A DNA stretch of 57,506 nt from contig NZ_JAAPBF010000027.1 of the NCBI RefSeq assembly GCF_022695985.1, positions 1 through 57,506 of the forward strand. The letters are read 5' to 3'. The notes under the pieces are model-generated. The model was not told the origin of the DNA, made no database searches, and worked only from the letters and a program-made list of their open reading frames with translations. A program made the position numbers and the translations under genes. Below, one piece after another: positions 1-8,453 of the stretch. Every line of letters begins with the position of its first letter. The stretch's first letter is position 1. Source of the stretch: Streptomyces sp. NP-1717 (GTDB taxonomy: Bacteria; Actinomycetota; Actinomycetes; Streptomycetales; Streptomycetaceae).

Positions 1-18
1 CGTGCCGTCGTTGTTCAT
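1..18 (-). CDS. possible start of a leftward gene cut by the window edge
   Basis: On the minus strand an ATG at position 18 opens a frame reading M-N-N-D-G-T before the window ends. An AGGGGT-like ribosome binding site lies just upstream, and a plausible promoter lies at 64-92. Only six codons are visible, so no function can be assigned. A leftward gene here would be divergent from gabT, a common place for a regulator, but that is inference. Confidence 0.35.
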
Positions 19-63
19 GAACCCCTGTCCCCTGACCAGCCAGGTCCGCCCAGTACACGCCTC

Positions 64-92
64 AATCTAGTGCCCGCGCAGGGGGAGTTCAC
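64..92 (-). promoter_or_regulatory. candidate minus-strand promoter for the left-edge gene
   Basis: The minus strand reads GTGAAC (positions 92-87), a 17-nt spacer, then TAGATT (69-64). TAGATT fits the usual streptomycete -10 pattern TAGRRT; the -35 is weaker. It would drive the gene starting at 18. Confidence 0.35.
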
Positions 93-161
93 TGTTCCGG
101 CCGTACGGAGTGTTTCTCGAACGCCCATCGGCGGGCGGAAGCGGTCCACCACCGCCCCGTA

Positions 162-176
162 TGTCCGTGGCGGACA
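162..176. promoter_or_regulatory. perfect 15-bp inverted repeat, candidate operator
   Basis: TGTCCG-TGG-CGGACA is a perfect dyad in the intergenic region between gabT (starts 304) and the presumed leftward gene (starts 18). Its placement suits an operator bound by a dimeric regulator of gabT or of the divergent gene. The binding protein is unknown. The rest of 19-303 shows no gene; a TAGCGT hexamer near 271 could be the gabT -10, but no convincing -35 goes with it. Confidence 0.4.
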
Positions 177-303
177 ACGACACGCCCCCGATACTCCCGA
201 ACGGCGCATGCCCGCCACCCTCCTCCGCCCCTAGCCTGCGAAGTGAAGGCAGATGCGAGAACGCGAGACACGTAGCGTCCGGAACCACCCCCAGGAGCCC
301 CTC

Positions 304-1638
304 ATGACCGCAATCCCGCAGGAGCGGCGCGTCGTCACCGCGATCCCCGGTCCCAAGTCGCTGGAGCTGCAGAACCGCCGTTCCGCCACGGTCGCCGCCG
401 GCGTGGGGTCCGTGATGCCCGTGTTCGCCGCCCGCGCGAGTGGCGGCGTCGTCGAGGACGTGGACGGCAACAGCTTCATCGACTTCGGGTCCGGTATCGC
501 CGTGACGTCCGTCGGTTCCTCGGCGGAGGCCGTCGTACGCCGGGCCACGGCCCAGCTCGCCGACTTCACCCACACCTGTTTCATGGTCACGCCGTACGAA
601 GGCTACGTGGAGGTCTGTGAGCAGCTCGCCGAGCTGACGCCGGGCGACCACGCCAAGAAGTCCGCGCTGTTCAACTCGGGCGCCGAGGCCGTCGAGAACG
701 CCGTGAAGATCGCCCGCTCCTACACCAAGCGGCAGGCGGTCGTGGTCTTCGACCACGGCTATCACGGTCGTACGAACCTCACGATGGCGCTGACGTCGAA
801 GAACATGCCGTACAAGAACGGCTTCGGTCCGTTCGCCCCGGAGATCTACCGCGTGCCCGTGGCGTACGGCTACCGCTGGCCGACCGGCCCGGAGAACGCC
901 GGCGCCGAGGCCTCCGCCCAGGCCATCGACGAGATCAGCAAGCAGGTCGGCGCGGGCAACGTCGCGGCGATCGTCATCGAGCCGCTGCTCGGCGAGGGTG
1001 GCTTCATCGAGCCGGCGAAGGGCTTCCTGCCCGCGATCGCGAAGTTCGCCAAGGACAACGGCATCGTCTTCGTGGCCGACGAGATCCAGTCCGGTTTCTG
1101 CCGGACGGGGCAGTGGTTCGCGTGCGAGGACGAGGGCGTCGTACCGGACCTGATCACCACGGCGAAGGGCATCGCGGGCGGGCTGCCGCTCGCCGCCGTC
1201 ACGGGCCGCGCGGAGATCATGGACGCCCCGCACTCGGGCGGTCTCGGCGGTACGTACGGCGGAAACCCGGTGGCCTGCGCCGCCGCGCTCGGTGCCATCG
1301 AGACGATGCGTGAGCTGGACCTCGTCTCGAAGGCCAGGCGCATCGAGGAGATCATGAAGCCTCGTCTCAAGGAGATGGCCGAGAAGTTCGACGTCATCGG
1401 CGACGTACGGGGCCGTGGCGCGATGCTCGCGCTCGAACTGGTCAAGGACCGGGACACCAAGGAACCGAACCCGGAGGCGACGGCCGCTCTGGCCAAGGCG
1501 TGCCACATGGAGGGGCTGTTGGTGCTCACCACCGGTACCTACAGCAACGTGCTCCGCTTCCTGCCGCCGCTGGTGATCGGTGAGGACCTCCTTACGGAGG
1601 GCCTGGACATTCTGGAGCAGGCGCTCGCCGGACTCTGA
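304..1638 (+). CDS. gabT: 4-aminobutyrate aminotransferase GabT
   Basis: This is a class III PLP aminotransferase of 444 residues, the usual length for GabT. It moves the amino group of GABA to 2-oxoglutarate, giving succinate semialdehyde and glutamate. Visible landmarks are NSGAEAVENAVK (about 124-135) for the cofactor phosphate, IVIEPLLGEGG (about 223-233), ADEIQSGF (about 258-265, Asp259 on the pyridine nitrogen) and TTAKGIAGG with the Schiff-base Lys288. The ATG at 304 is chosen because AGGAG stands at the right distance before it; an in-frame codon at 253 has no such site. It is transcribed away from the polyamine transport genes but fits the same pathway, consuming the GABA that those enzymes would make. 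A hairpin at 1648-1673 ends the unit. Confidence 0.93.
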   Translation: MTAIPQERRVVTAIPGPKSLELQNRRSATVAAGVGSVMPVFAARASGGVVEDVDGNSFIDFGSGIAVTSVGSSAEAVVRRATAQLADFTHTCFMVTPYEGYVEVCEQLAELTPGDHAKKSALFNSGAEAVENAVKIARSYTKRQAVVVFDHGYHGRTNLTMALTSKNMPYKNGFGPFAPEIYRVPVAYGYRWPTGPENAGAEASAQAIDEISKQVGAGNVAAIVIEPLLGEGGFIEPAKGFLPAIAKFAKDNGIVFVADEIQSGFCRTGQWFACEDEGVVPDLITTAKGIAGGLPLAAVTGRAEIMDAPHSGGLGGTYGGNPVACAAALGAIETMRELDLVSKARRIEEIMKPRLKEMAEKFDVIGDVRGRGAMLALELVKDRDTKEPNPEATAALAKACHMEGLLVLTTGTYSNVLRFLPPLVIGEDLLTEGLDILEQALAGL

Positions 1639-1647
1639 CCGTCCGTC

Positions 1648-1673
1648 GGAGCCGCCTCCCTACGGAGGGCTCC
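1648..1673 (+). terminator. hairpin after gabT
   Basis: GGAGCC (1648-1653) pairs with GGCTCC (1668-1673). An inner CTCC/GGAG stem and a CTAC loop follow after a two-base bulge. It lies 10 nt after the gabT stop. There is no T-run, as is usual in Streptomyces. Confidence 0.5.
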
Positions 1674-1790
1674 ACCGCCCCGTACGGTGCGGGTCACGGG
1701 GGGGCGCCCTGTGAAGAAGCTGTGCGGGGCCGATGGCGGGTTCACTCACCCGCTGTCGGACCTCACGGCCCTGACGTACGGTTTCGGCAG

Positions 1791-2666
1791 ATGAAAGAAA
1801 CACCCCGCTCGCAGGAGACTGCGGGCGATCCCACGACGGCGCGTCCCCAGCACCGTCCTGGTCGCGTCTTCGGGCGCACTGGAGCATCCAGCTCCGGAAT
1901 TCCTCACCGATCGGACGGCCGCCCGCCCCAAACCCCCCGGGGCGCGCGGCGACCCGGTCCCGGCGGCCGTCTCGGAACTACCCCCCCTGTTCCGGGGCGG
2001 CCGACATTCCTTTCCGGGCGCCCCGGCTCCGCCGGCCCCCTCGGGTCTTCCTCTCCACTCCGGGCCTTCGCCCTCTGCGCCGCTCTCTTCGCACTCGCCA
2101 CCTGGCAGGTCGTCGCCGGTGGCCCGCTCCGTGACGCGGACGAGCGCCTGGGCCGCGGGGCGTTCGGGCACGGCCCCACCTGGCTGACGGAGTTCCTGGC
2201 CGATCTCGGCGGATTGCCGGTCGCCGTGCCTGTCCTGGCCATTGCGGCCGGGTACGCGGCTTGGCGGGGGCTCCGTGCGCGAGCGGTGGCGGTCGCGCTG
2301 GCCATGGTCGCCGTTCCGGTGCTCGTCATGCCGCTGAAGCTGTGGATCGACCGCCCCGGGCCGCTCACGGCGGAGTCCGGCTACTACCCCTCCGGTCACA
2401 CGGCGACGGCGATGGTCGCCTACTGCGGCGCCGCGCTGCTGCTGAGTCCCCTTACGGGGCGCGGTACGGGGTACCCATGGGCGATGCCCGTCGCCGTGGT
2501 GCTCAGTGCGGCGACGGGCATCGGACTGGTGCTACGGGGCTACCACTGGCCGCTGGACGTCCTCGGCAGCGTGCTGCTCTGCGGCATGCTGCTGGCCCTG
2601 TTGGTGGCGGCCCTGCGGTGGATCGACAAGCGCGGGGCCGCCGGCAAGGGGGCGGACGCCCCGTAG
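1791..2666 (+). CDS. PAP2-family membrane phosphatase
   Basis: This 291-residue membrane protein has a long Pro/Arg-rich N-terminal tail (about 100 residues), then about five hydrophobic segments. The PAP2 signature is present: K-x4-RP in LKLWIDRPGP, the PSGHT motif, and R-x2-H-x3-D in LRGYHWPLD, giving the two catalytic histidines and the aspartate. Such enzymes remove phosphate from lipid phosphates such as phosphatidic acid or undecaprenyl diphosphate at the membrane. The start is uncertain: ATG 1791 is used, but the N-terminal tail has shadow-like composition and an internal start nearer the first membrane segment is possible. It converges on the chitinase gene with only 25 nt between stops. 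Confidence 0.8.
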   Translation: MKETPRSQETAGDPTTARPQHRPGRVFGRTGASSSGIPHRSDGRPPQTPRGARRPGPGGRLGTTPPVPGRPTFLSGRPGSAGPLGSSSPLRAFALCAALFALATWQVVAGGPLRDADERLGRGAFGHGPTWLTEFLADLGGLPVAVPVLAIAAGYAAWRGLRARAVAVALAMVAVPVLVMPLKLWIDRPGPLTAESGYYPSGHTATAMVAYCGAALLLSPLTGRGTGYPWAMPVAVVLSAATGIGLVLRGYHWPLDVLGSVLLCGMLLALLVAALRWIDKRGAAGKGADAP

Positions 2667-2691
2667 GGCGGGCGGGCCTGATCGGATCGGC

Positions 2692-4518
2692 TCAGCCTCC
2701 GTAGTAGCTGTCGAAGTTCCGCGAGAACTCCCACTGGTTGAAGCGGTCCCAGTTGATCGACCACGTCATCAGCCCACGCAGCGCGGGCCAGGTGCCGTGT
2801 GTCTGGTACGACCCGCAGTTCGTCTTCTTCGTCAGACAGTCCAGGGCCTTGTTCACCTCCGACGGGGTGGTGTGACCGTTTCCCGCCTGCGACGACGCCG
2901 GGAGCCCGATCGCCACCTGGCCCGGGTCGAGCGCCGGGAAGACCTTGGTGGTGTCACCGGCCACCGGGAAGCCGGTGAGCAGCATGTCGGTCATCGCGAT
3001 GTGGAAGTCTGCGCCGCCCATCGAGTGGTACTGGTTGTCGAGCCCCATGATCGGCCCGGAGTTGTAGTCCTGGACGTGCAGCAGGGTGAGATCGTCGCGC
3101 AGGGCGTGGATGACGGGGAGGTACGCCCCGGCGCGCGGGTCCTGTCCGCCCCAGGGGCCGGATCCGTAGAACTGGTAGCCGAGCTGCACGAAGAACGTCT
3201 CAGGCGCCATCGTGAGGACGAAATCCGCCCCGTACTTGGCCTTGAGGCTCTTCACGGCGGAGATCAGGTTGACGATGACGGGGCTGGTGGGGTTGCGGAA
3301 GTCGGTGTCGCCGTTGTTGAGGGAGAGTGAGTGGCCCTCGAAGTCGATGTCGAGACCGTCGAGACCGTACTCGTCGATGATCTTGGATACGGAGCTGACG
3401 AAGGCGTCGCGCGCGGCGGTCGAGGCGAGCTGGACCTGACCGTTCTGGCCCCCGATGGAGATCAGGACCTTCTTGCCCGCCGCCTGCTTGGCCTTGATGG
3501 CGGCCTTGAACTCGGCGGGGGATTCGACGTTCGGGCATTCGGCGACGGGGCAGAGGCTGAAGCGGATGTCGCCCGAGGTGACCGACGTCGGTTCGCCGAA
3601 GGCGAGGTTGATGACGTCCCACGAGGCCGGCACGTCGGACATGCGGGTGTAGCCGGAGCCGTTGGCGAAGCTGGAGTGGAGGTAGCCGACCAGGGCGTGG
3701 GCGGGGAGGTCCGCCCCGCTGCCGCCCCCGCCGCCGGTCTGGGTGGTGGCGGTGACGGCCGAGGAGCGCGCGGATCGGCCCGCGGCGTTGGTCGCCGAGA
3801 CCTGGAACCTGTAGGCGGTCGCCGGGCTGAGTCCGGTGACGGTCGTCGAGGTGCCGGTGACGTTCAGATCCGGGGCCCCATCACGGTGCACCGTGTAGCC
3901 GGTCGCGCCCGCGACGGGGGACCAGGCGAGACCGACCGACGAAGCGGTGACCGTGGCGGCTCTGAGCCCCGTGGGGACGGCGGGTGGCTGCCCCGTCTCT
4001 CCACCGGGCCCGACGAGGCTGAGGTCGTCGACGTGGTACGCGGGGGTGCCGTACCAGCCGTTCGTGTAGAGGGTCACGGAGTTGGTGGCGGGACCGGTGC
4101 GGAACGAGGTGGTCAGTTTCTGCCAACTCGGCGCGGACGGGGTCCACGTCGAGACGTCCGTGGTGCCGGTGCCCGCGGCCCCGAGGTAGACATAGCTCCC
4201 CTGGACCCAGGCGCTCAGCGTGTACGCCGAGTCGGGCCGGACAGTGACGGTCTGGGAGCACTTCGCGTTGTCGCTGCCCGCCGGCGTGGCCTTCAGCGCG
4301 GAAGTGCCACTGTGAACGGGGGTGCTGACGGTCACGCCGCTGCCGCCCGTACAACTCCAGCCGGTGAGGCCGGATTCGAAGCCGCCGTTGGTGGCGACAT
4401 CCGCGTCGGCCGCGCGCGCCGTCTCGGCGGACACGACGAGACCGCCCGCGGTGAGTACGGCCGCCGCGAGCGCGGCCACGAATCTGGGGTACCGAGAAGG
4501 TCGTCTGTTGCGTGCCAC
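2692..4518 (-). CDS. secreted GH18 chitinase with N-terminal carbohydrate-binding and fibronectin III domains
   Basis: This 608-residue secreted enzyme hydrolyses chitin. Residues 1-36 form a signal peptide (Arg-rich start, hydrophobic core, ARA/AD cleavage). Residues 38-170 resemble a carbohydrate-binding beta-sandwich (two-Cys, NGGFE start, DDLSL end). Residues 178-262 form a fibronectin III domain followed by a glycine linker. The GH18 catalytic barrel spans about 273-608, with the substrate motif LISIGG (352-357) and the catalytic motif DGLDIDFE (387-394, acid/base Glu394). The start is GTG 4518, preceded by GGAGG. A DasR-type dre element inside its promoter points to induction by N-acetylglucosamine or chitin oligomers. 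The domain order is common among streptomycete chitinases. Confidence 0.93.
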   Translation of the reverse strand: MARNRRPSRYPRFVAALAAAVLTAGGLVVSAETARAADADVATNGGFESGLTGWSCTGGSGVTVSTPVHSGTSALKATPAGSDNAKCSQTVTVRPDSAYTLSAWVQGSYVYLGAAGTGTTDVSTWTPSAPSWQKLTTSFRTGPATNSVTLYTNGWYGTPAYHVDDLSLVGPGGETGQPPAVPTGLRAATVTASSVGLAWSPVAGATGYTVHRDGAPDLNVTGTSTTVTGLSPATAYRFQVSATNAAGRSARSSAVTATTQTGGGGGSGADLPAHALVGYLHSSFANGSGYTRMSDVPASWDVINLAFGEPTSVTSGDIRFSLCPVAECPNVESPAEFKAAIKAKQAAGKKVLISIGGQNGQVQLASTAARDAFVSSVSKIIDEYGLDGLDIDFEGHSLSLNNGDTDFRNPTSPVIVNLISAVKSLKAKYGADFVLTMAPETFFVQLGYQFYGSGPWGGQDPRAGAYLPVIHALRDDLTLLHVQDYNSGPIMGLDNQYHSMGGADFHIAMTDMLLTGFPVAGDTTKVFPALDPGQVAIGLPASSQAGNGHTTPSEVNKALDCLTKKTNCGSYQTHGTWPALRGLMTWSINWDRFNQWEFSRNFDSYYGG

Positions 4519-4562
4519 AACTGCCTCCGGGCATGGCGGAATTGAGTGACCGAGCCGGGCAC

Positions 4563-4591
4563 AACATGGTCCAGACCAATCAGCTTGTCAA
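4563..4591 (-). promoter_or_regulatory. chitinase promoter, -35 TTGACA and -10 CATGTT
   Basis: The minus strand reads TTGACA (4591-4586), a 17-nt spacer, then CATGTT (4568-4563), about 45 nt before the chitinase GTG. The -35 is a perfect consensus. It overlaps the stop codon (4590-4588) of the upstream gene on the same strand. The dre operator lies in the spacer, so a bound repressor would block RNA polymerase. Confidence 0.75.
4567..4578. promoter_or_regulatory. DasR-responsive element (dre)
   Basis: TGGTCCAGACCA is a near-perfect match to the core of the known dre consensus, usually written around TGGTCTAGACCA. It differs by one base on either strand and keeps the inverted repeat TGGTC/GACCA with one mismatch. 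It lies between the -35 and -10 of the chitinase promoter. The GntR regulator DasR releases such sites on binding glucosamine-6-phosphate, linking chitinase expression to aminosugar supply. Confidence 0.85.
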
Positions 4592-5088
4592 GACCTCTGG
4601 CAGCCACCGTCCGCGCCGTCGCCGCCAGCGTCCCCCGCGATCCCGGCCGCCGCCTCGTGCATCGCCAGCTCCAGCAGCAGCGGATCGGTGAGGGTGCCGG
4701 AGCCGTCGGGCGGGACCAGCCAGCGCACACCGCCGCCGGTTCGCCCCGGGTACGGGACGACGATCCAGGTGCCGCCGCCCGCACCCCGTACCCCCGTTCC
4801 GATCCAGCGGGCGACGGTGCCAGGCGGCACGAAGAATCCGAGGCGCGCGTCGCCGAAATCGGCCAGGACGGGGCCCGGCCGGTCGACGAGGCGGGTCATC
4901 ACGTCGAGCGTCGGATATCCCAGCTCACCACGGAGGATCAGGACGTCCCAGCGCTTCCCGGCGGGCAGGAGAGCGACCCCGTGCGGGTTCCGTTCCCACT
5001 CCCAGCGGCAGGCGTCGGGATCGGGCGCCACCGCCGCCAGCCACTCCAGCGCGGTCCTCGCCCCCGGGTGGGCCCCCGAGTCGGTCAT
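4588..5088 (-). CDS. conserved hypothetical protein, 166 aa
   Basis: The product is a soluble, slightly acidic protein of 166 residues that I do not recognise with certainty. It has alternating beta-strand-like blocks (WDVLILRGELGY, GTWIVVPYPGRTG), a GFFVPPGT segment and a WLVPPDGSG segment. This pattern resembles short streptomycete proteins annotated as bifunctional primase/polymerase N-terminal-like, but no catalytic motif is evident. Two ATGs stand together; 5088 is taken because GGAGG lies at a better distance from it than from 5091. Its last codons form the -35 of the chitinase promoter. It reads in the same direction as the upstream FAD oxidoreductase gene, 190 nt away, with a Crp-like site between them. 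Confidence 0.65.
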   Translation of the reverse strand: MTDSGAHPGARTALEWLAAVAPDPDACRWEWERNPHGVALLPAGKRWDVLILRGELGYPTLDVMTRLVDRPGPVLADFGDARLGFFVPPGTVARWIGTGVRGAGGGTWIVVPYPGRTGGGVRWLVPPDGSGTLTDPLLLELAMHEAAAGIAGDAGGDGADGGCQRS

Positions 5089-5183
5089 CATGCGGCCTCC
5101 GCTCCACGTCGTCGGACGGTGCGTCCACAGAGGGAGAGGGAGGTCGCGCCGGATCATTACGCGAGTTCGGGCCGACAGGCAGT

Positions 5184-5199
5184 GGTGATGTGGATCACA
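5184..5199. promoter_or_regulatory. Crp-like palindrome
   Basis: GTGA-TGTGGA-TCAC fits the GTGA-N6-TCAC core of Crp/Fnr-type sites exactly. It lies about 100 nt upstream of the 166-residue protein gene in a non-coding stretch. Streptomycete Crp prefers GTG-N6-GNCAC-like sites. Binding is inferred from pattern only. Confidence 0.45.
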
Positions 5200-5282
5200 T
5201 GACCACCGAGCCGCGTGACGGAGGGCGCACCGCTTGGCGTCTGCCCTGCGCCGCGCCCTCCTAAGGAGCCGGCCGGGGAAGG

Positions 5283-6698
5283 TCAGCTGTCGAAGCCCAG
5301 CCCCACCCGGTCCATGGCCTTCAGCCACAGATTGCGCCGCCCGCCCCTGATGTCCGATCGGGCGAGCGACCACTTGGTGAGCCCGATACCGGCCCACGCC
5401 GCCGGCTCCGGAGGGAACGGCACCGGCTTCTTCCGAACCATCTCCAGCTCCGTGCGCTCCGTCCGCTCCCCCGCGAGCAGATCGAGCATCACATCGGCGC
5501 CGAAGCGCGTCGCGCCCACGCCGAGGCCGGTGTACCCGGCGGCGTACGCGACACGCCCCCCGTGCGCCGTACCGAAGAAGGCGGAGAACCGCGAGCAGGT
5601 GTCGATGGCCCCGCCCCAGGCGTGACTGAACCGCAGACCCTCCAACTGAGGGAAGCACTCGAAGAAGTGCGAGGCGAGCTTGAGATAGGTCTCGGGCCGG
5701 TGGTCGAGGGCGGCGTCGAGCCGCCCTCCGTACGGATAGATCGCGTCGTAGCCGCCCCACAGGATGCGGTTGTCCGCGGTGATCCGGAAGTAGTGGAACT
5801 GGTTGGCGCTGTCGCTGAGCCCCTGCCGCTTCTTCCAGCCGAGCGCGCCGAGCTGATCCTCGGTAAGAGGCTCGGTCGTCAGGGCGTAGTCGTAGACGGG
5901 CACCGTGTACGGGCGCACGCGCCGCACCAGGGACGGGAAGACGTTCGTGCCGAGCGCGACGTGGCGGGCCATGACGTGCCCGTACGGCGTGCGAACGGCC
6001 ATGCCGGCGCCGGAGCGGGCCAGTTCGAGACCGGGGGTGTTCTCGTAGATCCGTACGCCGAGGTCGAGACAGGCCCGCTTCAGCCCCCACGCGAGCCTGG
6101 CCGGGTTGAGCATGGCGACGCCGCGCCGGTCCCACAGGCCGCCCAGGAACGTCGGCGAGTCGACCTCCGCGCGGACCGCCTCGGCGTCCAGGAGGTCCAG
6201 ACCGGTGAAGCCGGCCGCGGTCGCCCCGTCGTACAGCTCGCGCAGACCCTCGACCTGGTGCGGCTGGGTGGCGACGGCGATGTCACCCGTGCGCTCGAAG
6301 TCGCAGTCGATGGCGTAGCGCTCGACTGCCGACTCGATTCCGTCGAGATTGCCCTCGCCGAGGTCCTCCAGCGCCCGCAGCTCGCCGGGCCAGCGGCTGA
6401 GCCCGTTGGCGAGACCGTGGGTGAGGGAGGCGGAGCAGAAGCCCCCGTTACGGCCGGAGGCGGCCCAGCCCACCTCACGGCCCTCGATCAGGACGATGTC
6501 GCGGCGCGGGTCGCGCTCCTTGGCGAGGAGCGCGGTCCACAGGCCGCTGTAGCCGCCGCCGACGATCAGCAGGTCGCAGCGGTCGTCGCCCGCGAGCGCG
6601 GGTACGGCGCCCGGCTTGCCGGGATCGTCTAGCCAGAACGCGACGGGCTGCGCGTCGGCCAGTGAGGCGGCTGCTGTACGCATGGCTCCAGGGGCCAT
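5283..6698 (-). CDS. FAD-dependent amine oxidoreductase (PuuB-like)
   Basis: This 471-residue member of the D-amino acid oxidase superfamily has the FAD-binding Rossmann motif GGGYSGLWTALLAKE near the N terminus (about 48-62) and the second conserved block GWAASGRNGGF. A C-terminal GYTGLGVG segment completes FAD binding. Family relatives include gamma-glutamylputrescine oxidase PuuB, which converts gamma-glutamylputrescine to the aldehyde with H2O2 release. Placement as last gene of the polyamine ABC operon supports an amine substrate, but free putrescine, a gamma-glutamyl amine or a sarcosine-like compound cannot be separated by eye. ATG 6698 is preferred over ATG 6707 because AAGGAG touches the latter and is well spaced from the former. 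Confidence 0.8.
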   Translation of the reverse strand: MAPGAMRTAAASLADAQPVAFWLDDPGKPGAVPALAGDDRCDLLIVGGGYSGLWTALLAKERDPRRDIVLIEGREVGWAASGRNGGFCSASLTHGLANGLSRWPGELRALEDLGEGNLDGIESAVERYAIDCDFERTGDIAVATQPHQVEGLRELYDGATAAGFTGLDLLDAEAVRAEVDSPTFLGGLWDRRGVAMLNPARLAWGLKRACLDLGVRIYENTPGLELARSGAGMAVRTPYGHVMARHVALGTNVFPSLVRRVRPYTVPVYDYALTTEPLTEDQLGALGWKKRQGLSDSANQFHYFRITADNRILWGGYDAIYPYGGRLDAALDHRPETYLKLASHFFECFPQLEGLRFSHAWGGAIDTCSRFSAFFGTAHGGRVAYAAGYTGLGVGATRFGADVMLDLLAGERTERTELEMVRKKPVPFPPEPAAWAGIGLTKWSLARSDIRGGRRNLWLKAMDRVGLGFDS

Positions 6699-6723
6699 GT
6701 CTTCCATCTCCTTCAGGTACCGC

Positions 6724-7518
6724 TCAGGGTGTCGCGGCCTTCTTGCGCCGGTTGCTGACCAGCTGGCCGCCGATCACCATCAGTACCGCGACGGCGAACA
6801 TCGCTGTCCCGATGACGTTGATCTGCACCGGTGTGCCGCGCTGTGCCGATCCCCAGACGAACATGGGGAAGGTGACGGACGAACCGGCGTTGAAGTTGGT
6901 GATGATGAAGTCGTCGAACGAGAGGGCGAACGCGAGCAGCGCGCCCGCGGCGATGCCCGGTGCGGCGATCGGCAGGGTGACGCGTACGAAGGTCTGCACC
7001 GGCCCCGCGTACAGATCGCGCGCCGCCTCCTCGAGCTTCGGATCCATGGACATGACCCTCGCCTTGACGGCCGTCACCACGAAGCTGAGGCAGAACATGA
7101 TGTGGGCGATGAGGACGGTCCAGAAGCCCAACTCCGCCCCCATGTTCAGGAACAGGGTCAGCAGCGAGGCGGCCATCACGACCTCGGGCATGGCCATCGG
7201 CAGGAAGATCAGCGAGTTGATCGCGCCGCGTGCCCGGAAGCGGTAGCGGACCAGCGCGAAGGCGATCATGGTGCCGAGGACGGTCGCCCCGATCGTCGCC
7301 CAGACGGCGATCTGGAACGAGAGCGTCAGCGACCCGCAGAGGTCCGCGACGCCGCACGGGTCCTTCCAGGCGTCCAGCGAGAACGTCTGCCAGGTGTAGT
7401 TGAAGCGCCCCTTCGGCTTGTTGAAGGAGAACACCATCACGACGAGGTTCGGCAGGATCATGTACGCGAGTGTGAGCAGGCCCGCGATGACGACCACATT
7501 GCGTCGGATCCAGCGCAT
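6724..7518 (-). CDS. potC: polyamine-type ABC transporter permease (PotC-like)
   Basis: This 264-residue inner-membrane subunit of an importer has about six hydrophobic helices. The EAA-type loop that docks the ATPase is visible as EEAARDLYAGPVQTFVRV (within the C-terminal half), ending in the PIAAPGIAAG segment. The pattern FDDFIITNF after it is typical of the PotC/PotI group. The start ATG overlaps the stop of the upstream permease as TGATG, implying coupled translation. It precedes the FAD oxidoreductase by 25 nt. Confidence 0.85.
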   Translation of the reverse strand: MRWIRRNVVVIAGLLTLAYMILPNLVVMVFSFNKPKGRFNYTWQTFSLDAWKDPCGVADLCGSLTLSFQIAVWATIGATVLGTMIAFALVRYRFRARGAINSLIFLPMAMPEVVMAASLLTLFLNMGAELGFWTVLIAHIMFCLSFVVTAVKARVMSMDPKLEEAARDLYAGPVQTFVRVTLPIAAPGIAAGALLAFALSFDDFIITNFNAGSSVTFPMFVWGSAQRGTPVQINVIGTAMFAVAVLMVIGGQLVSNRRKKAATP

Positions 7519-8453
7519 CAGACCAGGTCCTCCGTCCCTGAACGGCGGATGTAGACGGTGACCACGACCAGCACGACCGCCATGAGGATGAACGAGAGAG
7601 CCGCCGCCGTCGGATAGTCGAGCACGCGCAGGAACTGGCTCTGGATCACGCTTCCGACCATCTTGGTGTCGGTGGAGCCGAGCAGCTCCGCGTTGACGTA
7701 GTCGCCGCTCGCCGGGATGAAGGTCAGCAGCGTGCCGGAGACGATGCCGGGCATGGACAGCGGGACGGTGACCTTCCGGAAGGTCGTCGCCGGCCTCGCG
7801 TAGAGGTCTCCGGCCGCCTCGTGGAGCCGCCCGTCGATGCGCTCCAGCGAGGTGTAGAGCGGCAGGATCATGAACGGCAGGAAGTTGTACGTGAGGCCGC
7901 AGACGACGGCCATGGGCGTGGCCAGGACGCGGTCGTCGGCCGTCCAGCCGAGCCAGCTGGTCACGTCCAGCACCCGAAGGGCGTCCAGCGCCCCGACCAC
8001 GGCGCCGTCGTCCGCCAGGATCGTCTTCCAGGCGAGCGTGCGGATCAGGAAGCTCGTGAAGAACGGGGCGATGACGAGGACCAGCAGGAGGTTGCGCCAG
8101 CGGCCTGCCTTGAAGGCGATGAGGTACGCCAGCGGGTAGCCGAGCAGCAGACACAGGACGGTGGCGGTGCCCGCGTACAGCAGGGAGCGCACGAACTGCG
8201 GGTAGTACTCCTGGAACGCGTCCCAGTAGGTCTGGAAGTGCCAGGTGACCTCGAAGCCCTTCTCCAGGGAGCCCGTCTGTACGGAGGTCGACGCCTGGTA
8301 GACCATCGGGAGCGCGAAGAAGACCAGCAGCCACAGGATGCCGGGCAGCAGCAGCCAGTACGGGACGAGGCGTTTACGGCGCGGGATCTTGCGTACTGCC
8401 GCGTCGGTGACCGGTGGGGTGGGTGGCGCCGGTGGCGCTGCCGTGGCGGTCAC
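7518..8453 (-). CDS. potB: polyamine-type ABC transporter permease (PotB-like)
   Basis: This 311-residue permease starts with a Pro/Ala-rich cytoplasmic tail, then a first helix (PYWLLLPGILWLLVFFALP, about 31-49) and five more. The ATPase-docking loop reads EAAGDLYARPATTFRKV. A large external loop follows helix 1 (about 50-90), as in PotB/PotH. The GTG start overlaps the ATPase stop by 4 bp (GTGA), so the ATPase, this permease and the next permease are translationally coupled. Confidence 0.85.
   Translation of the reverse strand: MTATAAPPAPPTPPVTDAAVRKIPRRKRLVPYWLLLPGILWLLVFFALPMVYQASTSVQTGSLEKGFEVTWHFQTYWDAFQEYYPQFVRSLLYAGTATVLCLLLGYPLAYLIAFKAGRWRNLLLVLVIAPFFTSFLIRTLAWKTILADDGAVVGALDALRVLDVTSWLGWTADDRVLATPMAVVCGLTYNFLPFMILPLYTSLERIDGRLHEAAGDLYARPATTFRKVTVPLSMPGIVSGTLLTFIPASGDYVNAELLGSTDTKMVGSVIQSQFLRVLDYPTAAALSFILMAVVLVVVTVYIRRSGTEDLV

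Noticed and set aside
5089..6135. Upstream extension of the 166-residue minus-strand gene to 515 codons
   Set aside because: The extra part overlaps the FAD oxidoreductase gene on the same strand in another frame and has shadow composition; GGAGG marks the start at 5088.
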